Shown piece by piece: positions 62,001-64,000 of a stretch of 64,000 nt of DNA; the stretch's first letter is position 1; every line of letters begins with the position of its first letter. The notes below the pieces were generated by a model that saw nothing but the letters and a program-made list of their open reading frames with translations, was not told the DNA's origin and did not search any database. The translations under genes and the position numbers were made by a program. Source of the DNA: Sinotaia quadrata (taxonomy: Eukaryota; Mollusca; Gastropoda; Architaenioglossa; Viviparidae); contig CM054179.1 of NCBI GenBank assembly GCA_028829895.1, forward strand, positions 40,810,617 to 40,874,616, read 5' to 3'.

Positions 62001-63417
62001 CATACATGCAAACAGACACATCGCTGTATATTCTTGCAGTGTTTATGGGGTGTGTGAAAAGGAGGGGGGTGTCGTTTTTGTTTTGTCTTCTGGAATACTT
62101 ACCAACGCAGTTTCCTTGTCGGCCGCGTTCAAAACCTTCGTTGCACTCACATTCAAAACCGCCCACTGTATTTACGCAGTGCATTCGCTTTCTGTCGCAG
62201 TTGTCTGTCCCATGTGAACATTCGTTGATGTCTGAAAATTACATCATTGTTTGTTACTCTTAGAACAAAATAAAATCTCTCAGCAGTAAAAACATATACA
62301 ATAAGTAGTTATTTTATCCTGCACAATATATCGCGCAATAATGTTTCAATACAGTCAAAATAAAACGTTATTTATAGTTTCTGACATGAAGCAAATTAGA
62401 ATATTACCCCAAAGAGTAATATAAGCCTAGCTTTAACGTTTTAATGCGTGTCCATGAATAATTCGTGAATTTTAACATCCTTCTCCCATCTTCTCTGCAC
62501 CACAACTACCACCACATTCCTTCATTTTCTAAACGACTGCTACAGCAATGTTTACAAACACGATGTCAACAGCAATGTTTACGTCTATGTTTACAGCAAT
62601 GTTTACAAACACGATGTCAACAGCAATGTTTACAAACACGATGTCAATAGCAATGTTTACAAACACGATGTCAAAAACAATGGTTTTTTTACAAACACGA
62701 TGTCAACAGCAATAGTTACACTTATGTTTACAGCAATGTTTACAAACACGATCTCAACAGCAATATTTACATCTATGTTTACAACAATGTTTACAGTTAT
62801 ATCTATGGCAATGTTTATAGCGATGTCCACAGCAATGTTAACGTTTCCACAATCTTTAAAGCGATGTCTACAACAACGTCTACATCAATACCTACAGCGA
62901 TTTCTAGATCAATGTCTACAGCTGTAACTACAGTTATAACAACATCTACAATTATGTCTACAGCATTATTTATATAAATATCTACATGAATTACAGAAAT
63001 ATTTAGGTCTACAGCGATGTTCCCTCAGCGATGTCAACAGCAATATTTACAGCGATGTCAACAACAATGTCTACAGCAATATTCTACAGCAATGTTTTCT
63101 ACAATAGTATTTACAGTTATATTATAGCAATGGTTATACCAGTGTCTCTAGCAATCTTTACAATTATGTCTACGTCAATCTTTGCAGTTATATCTACAGC
63201 AATGCTTAAAGTGATGTCTACTTCAAAGTTTACAGTGATGTCTACTGCAATGTTTATAATTATGTCTACAGAAATGTTTATAGTGATGTCTACAGCAATA
63301 TTTACAGTGACGTTATACCTTGGCATACGCCACAGCTTGCAGCAAACCCATCGTTACAGTAACACACTTCTTGGTCCGTACCCATTAGGTAGCATGTCTG
63401 GTTGCCTACGATTTTAC
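52231..63417 (-). CDS. Modular extracellular protein with EGF, Kazal and TSP1-like domains (nine exons, 5' incomplete)
   Basis: Nine exons read in order on the minus strand: 63417-63319, 62231-62103, 61798-61664, 60116-59880, 57681-57568, 57089-56898, 56192-55983, 55302-55111, 52538-52231. Every junction joins in frame with GT-AG borders, and the first eight exons are all phase 1-1. The visible product has 537 residues: an EGF-like piece, two calcium-binding EGFs (DINEC), a Kazal-like module, a Kazal split over two exons, a TSP1-like WSPWSSC module, another Kazal, and a cysteine-rich C-terminus ending in a hydrophobic tail. This is an extracellular or cell-surface protein, possibly a matrix component or protease inhibitor. 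Kazal plus EGF plus a C-terminal hydrophobic tail recalls RECK, but calcium-binding EGFs and TSP1 do not fit that family as I know it, so no symbol is given. The first exon in the window starts inside the protein; the start lies beyond 64000. Confidence 0.8.
52545..53000. other. Intronic DNA with one hAT-like terminus
   Basis: CAGTGGTTCCCAACCAGGTG at 52801 matches a well-known hAT/Charlie-type terminal sequence, but no matching inverted end was found. A short GGAT/GGAC tetranucleotide run lies at 52717-52742. Confidence 0.45.
53001..53100. repeat. (CT)n/(ATCT)n microsatellite, 3' tail of the LINE
   Basis: CT repeats (53001-53067) followed by ATCT repeats lie directly after the last codons of the LINE on the minus strand. 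Such tandem-repeat tails are typical of RTE-type elements. Confidence 0.9.
53101..54760 (-). mobile_element. Internally deleted RTE-like LINE
   Basis: The minus strand begins with an APE-type endonuclease start (ISIGTWNIITLRTPGKVEEL, then WTILGLCEVRWKNLGKTS at 54749-54342). It continues with GDWNTKTGEDAVEHWKG (54171-53989), ADIRSDLDLVMMTLRL (about 53690) and then jumps to RRCFRRLLGISYRDHVT (about 53440). It ends at RKMVVKSSVVPQRPARLRD (about 53110-53160). The endonuclease and C-terminal ends match CFDP2/BovB-type RTE elements. The reverse transcriptase between them is gone and stops are frequent. The microsatellite at 53001-53100 is its 3' tail. It sits in the gap between module exons 8 and 9. 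Confidence 0.75.
53785..53978. mobile_element. 194-bp hAT MITE nested in the LINE
   Basis: Perfect 15-bp inverted ends, CAATGTTCCCTCTAA (53785-53799) and its complement (53964-53978), are flanked by identical octamers TATGCCAC (53777-53784 and 53979-53986). No coding capacity. It interrupts the LINE endonuclease, so it inserted after the LINE. Confidence 0.92.
54765..55025. other. Intronic DNA next to the LINE
   Basis: AT-rich with a short GATAAT repeat near 54850-54880. No other feature. Confidence 0.5.
55111..55302 (-). CDS. Module exon 8: Kazal
   Basis: The acceptor is TCATTTTAG|ATCAAAG and the donor is CCAGAAG|GTGACAC. The sequence runs VVSCPGPDICTVENKICGKV, then TYSSECMLNVTACRLHREPL, then VVYFGDCQPE. 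The order C, C, (I)CG, TY-C, C, GDC is a full Kazal domain. N-glycosylation site NVT. 64 codons, phase 1-1. Confidence 0.8.
55495..55695. repeat. ~48-bp diverged minisatellite, four copies
   Basis: The unit contains TTTGAACTGTCAAACTACAA followed by TGGGGGTTCTTGTAAAAGCTGG. Intronic. Confidence 0.85.
55983..56192 (-). CDS. Module exon 7: TSP1-like module
   Basis: The acceptor is GTCTCCCAG|AGCCTCTG (AGAG ambiguity) and the donor is GACAACA|GTAAGTCC. It begins EPLAFDEWSPWSSCVLLEQN, continues with ARGCGSGSVYRSREV, and ends QQESPCVIACLEPPEN. WSPWSSC and CGxGxxxRxR are TSP1 landmarks. The spacing between them is longer than usual and the domain is short, so it is called TSP1-like. 70 codons, phase 1-1. 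Confidence 0.75.
56195..56890. other. Intron between module exons 6 and 7
   Basis: AT-rich, with a ~30-bp duplication (ACTGGTACAGGAAACCTGGATT) near 56350-56400. Short ORFs have no support. Confidence 0.6.
56898..57089 (-). CDS. Module exon 6: rest of the Kazal and a Thr-rich linker
   Basis: The acceptor is GTATTGCAG|GTGAAGTG and the donor is ACGCTCG|GTAAAATC. It begins GEVCGPSSSSKPKTYPTYCN, the VCG...TYxxxC Kazal centre, then MLVSLCIQAGG and PGPC, ending in a TTTTLPPI linker. Joined to exon 5 the six Kazal cysteines are in order. 64 codons, phase 1-1. Confidence 0.75.
57190..57400. repeat. Short (TA)n(GA)n tract and a ~65-bp duplication, intronic
   Basis: TATATATATAGAGAGAGAGA at about 57200. 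ATTAATGAGTTTGCATAAAT plus TACATACTGTTGAAAA occurs twice (57275 and 57353). Confidence 0.7.
57568..57681 (-). CDS. Module exon 5: Pro/Thr linker and start of a Kazal
   Basis: The acceptor is TTCCGAACAG|CGTTTCC and the donor is ATGCAAG|GTAAGAC. It encodes a Pro-rich linker (FPPAPANTPEPQTQPSS) and KECTPSNACKNMPPLPPSMQ, the first two cysteines of a Kazal completed by the next exon. Phase 1-1, 38 codons. Confidence 0.75.
58040..58095. repeat. 12-bp perfect inverted repeat with 32-base spacer
   Basis: CACGATTTAGCA (58040-58051) and TGCTAAATCGTG (58084-58095) could form a hairpin whose loop is C-rich (CACTCCCCTTCCGG). It lies in the possible hAT-like element. Confidence 0.8.
58168..58740. repeat. 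Two tandem duplications in the hAT-like element
   Basis: GTTGTGCTCGTTAACAAGTG plus about 55 bases occurs at 58168 and 58243. TTGAAAATAAAAGTGTGCGT and about 85 following bases, including CTAGATGCATACCTTTGGCT, occur at 58527 and again near 58640. Confidence 0.85.
58857..59055. repeat. ~76-bp minisatellite, 2.6 copies
   Basis: The unit starts TGTAATGACACGTGTATATT and ends ATCAAATGTGTGTACTGTAT. Intronic between module exons 4 and 5. Confidence 0.9.
59385..59762. repeat. 72-bp minisatellite, five copies, open on both strands
   Basis: The unit is AAACGAGATTTCATGAAACC, TATATACTATATCGTACACA, ATGTGTCTAGTAAATTGTAT, AAAATTAGCTTC. The period is a multiple of three, so both strands carry a 24-residue repeat ORF (one reads KPIYYIVHNVSSKLYKISFK). 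Upstream sequence (59080-59380) holds more diverged relatives. Intronic; coding is unlikely. Confidence 0.92.
59880..60116 (-). CDS. Module exon 4: Kazal-like module
   Basis: The acceptor is GTTGCTCAG|GTGTGCCC and the donor is GGTAAAG|GTAAGAAA. The sequence runs CCASCPLSLCINPTDGPANG, then CYSRDGLYKNYAEFRFAYEE, then FCLRRENPDPANWTPGKCPP. The C-Y-S-R-D-G-L-Y-K-N-Y and final G-K-C fit a Kazal or follistatin-type module, but the usual fourth cysteine is replaced (AEF). N-glycosylation site NWT. The Pro-rich end links to the next exon. Confidence 0.65.
60120..61235. other. Intron between module exons 3 and 4, with repeats
   Basis: 60590-60850 holds four diverged ~80-bp units (CCTATAAATAATATCTAAAT ... 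GGTTTGTCG). 60863-60968 holds four copies of ATTTCATGTCACTAATACTGATGA. No gene on the plus strand. Confidence 0.7.
61245..61578. repeat. ~38-bp minisatellite, about nine copies
   Basis: The unit is ATATCACCTACAATTATCAA plus CCCAGTTCCTATGACAAT, with short and long versions. Intronic. Confidence 0.9.
61664..61798 (-). CDS. Module exon 3: calcium-binding EGF
   Basis: The acceptor is CTCACCAG|ACATTAATG and the donor is AACAAC|GTAAGTGAT. The sequence runs from DINECRDPTTCAGEGRACVN through FIGKYSCQCCAGYDTVAGKC. It has the calcium motif and the expected F-x-C-x-C turn, but with an extra adjacent cysteine (CQCC). Phase 1-1, 45 codons. Confidence 0.85.
62103..62231 (-). CDS. Module exon 2: calcium-binding EGF
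   Basis: The acceptor is ATTTTCAG|ACATCAACG and the donor is GCGTTG|GTAAGTATT. The sequence runs from DINECSHGTDNCDRKRMHC through VNTVGGFECECNEGFERG to NCVG. It has six cysteines, the D-I-N-E calcium motif and the aromatic-containing C-x-C turn. A complete EGF-CA domain in one phase 1-1 exon of 43 codons. Confidence 0.85.
62540..63312. repeat. Irregular 12-24-bp repeat, ACAGCAATGTTTACA type
   Basis: About 770 bp of shuffled words ACAGCAATGTTTAC, AAACACGATGTCA and GTGATGTCTACAGC. It reads as Met/Thr/Ala-rich peptide on both strands. It ends six bases before the donor of module exon 1. Confidence 0.9.
63319..63417 (-). CDS. Module exon 1: EGF-like half
   Basis: The acceptor is TTTCACAG|GTAAAATC and the donor is GCCAAG|GTATAAC. 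It encodes KIVGNQTCYLMGTDQEVCYC and then NDGFAASCGVCQ: cysteines of an EGF-like or follistatin-type module and an N-glycosylation site NQT. Phase 1-1, 33 codons. An upstream exon should lie beyond 64000. Confidence 0.65.
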
Positions 63418-63424
63418 CTGTGAA

Positions 63425-63700
63425 ATTAAAGCAGGAGTGCAAAATCAACTGCAAACTGTTCAACAACAAAAATATCAGCATTTGTACACAACGACGTTTT
63501 AATGTCGACTTTAGAAAACTTAATTTATATCAGTTTTATTAAAGTTTTGATCATTATTTTTTCTTGCTCATGACATATCATCTTCTAGTTCAAATTACAA
63601 CATTAAGAAGTAACGGTTAAGATTGACTGATATTAAGAGACAGTCGGATAGCCACGCATTCGGAAAAAATTTCAAACCTGACAAAAATACTAATCGTCAA
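63425..63700. other. Intronic DNA upstream of module exon 1
   Basis: No further exon of the modular gene was found before the end of the window. Confidence 0.5.
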
Positions 63701-63726
63701 GTAAATAGATAGACAGACAGACAGAC

Positions 63727-63781
<55 letters not shown>

Positions 63782-63802
63782 GAGATAGACAGACAGACAG
63801 AC

Positions 63803-63889
<87 letters not shown>

Positions 63890-63907
63890 CAGATAGATAG
63901 ATAGATT
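63700..63907. repeat. (GATA)n/(GACA)n microsatellite
   Basis: Alternating blocks of GATA and GACA. Ser-Ile-Tyr-Leu ORFs are artefacts. Confidence 0.98.
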
Positions 63908-64000
63908 GGTTGGCTGGTTGTTTGGTTGGTAGGTAGTTAGTTAGTAGATAGATGAAGTAATGTTTGCCTTCCATATTTTCTTCTGCTCCTTCCTTATATA

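Noticed and set aside
52231..63417. Naming the modular gene RECK or agrin
   Set aside because: Kazal and EGF modules and a hydrophobic tail are shared, but calcium-binding EGFs and a TSP1-like module between Kazals do not fit what I know of either family, and the N-terminus is missing.

Overview
This window is animal nuclear DNA. It is AT-rich, most of its length is non-coding, and it carries many microsatellites (GATA, CA/TG, CT), more than thirty minisatellite arrays and decayed transposons. Coding sequence occurs as short exons with GT-AG borders. The gene content (EGF/Kazal/TSP1 modules, V-type Ig exons, a linker-histone-like sperm-protein candidate, and a helicase-like family I remember from marine invertebrates) fits a lophotrochozoan, most likely a mollusc. 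The species cannot be fixed from sequence alone. All exon joins below were worked out by hand from splice sites and reading phase.

Layout. 0.5-1.8 kb: an internally deleted hAT transposon with a perfect 8-bp target duplication. 4.4-6.5 kb: an element with long terminal inverted repeats. 7.9-12.3 kb, minus strand: a TATA-box/signal-peptide exon and a phase-matched cysteine-rich exon of a small secreted protein. Inside the intron of that gene sits a 990-bp solo-LTR-like insertion that splits a minisatellite. 15.1-15.6 kb: an orphan minus-strand ORF. 15.6-30.4 kb: essentially a minisatellite desert. 31.0-31.4 kb, plus strand: a TATA-driven small basic winged-helix (H1-like) gene. 31.8-37.9 kb: two more hAT copies, one complete with termini and target duplications, and an ORF1-only retroelement remnant.

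39.4-44.7 kb, minus strand: a complete three-exon gene for a secreted protein of 327 residues with two V-type Ig domains (signal exon, Ig exon, Ig exon with stop, poly(A) signal). A THAP-domain remnant lies in its second intron. 46.0-47.2 kb, minus strand: two exons of a helicase-like family protein with one frameshift. 52.2-63.4 kb, minus strand: the largest gene, nine exons of a modular extracellular protein (EGF, two calcium-binding EGFs, Kazal-like modules, a TSP1-like module, another Kazal, and a cysteine-rich C-terminus), open at its 5' end. Every internal exon is phase 1-1. Its last intron-sized gap holds an RTE-like LINE with a microsatellite tail, itself interrupted by a 194-bp hAT MITE.

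No operon-like organisation is present. The three best genes all encode secreted or extracellular proteins on the minus strand. Any functional link between them is unproven.
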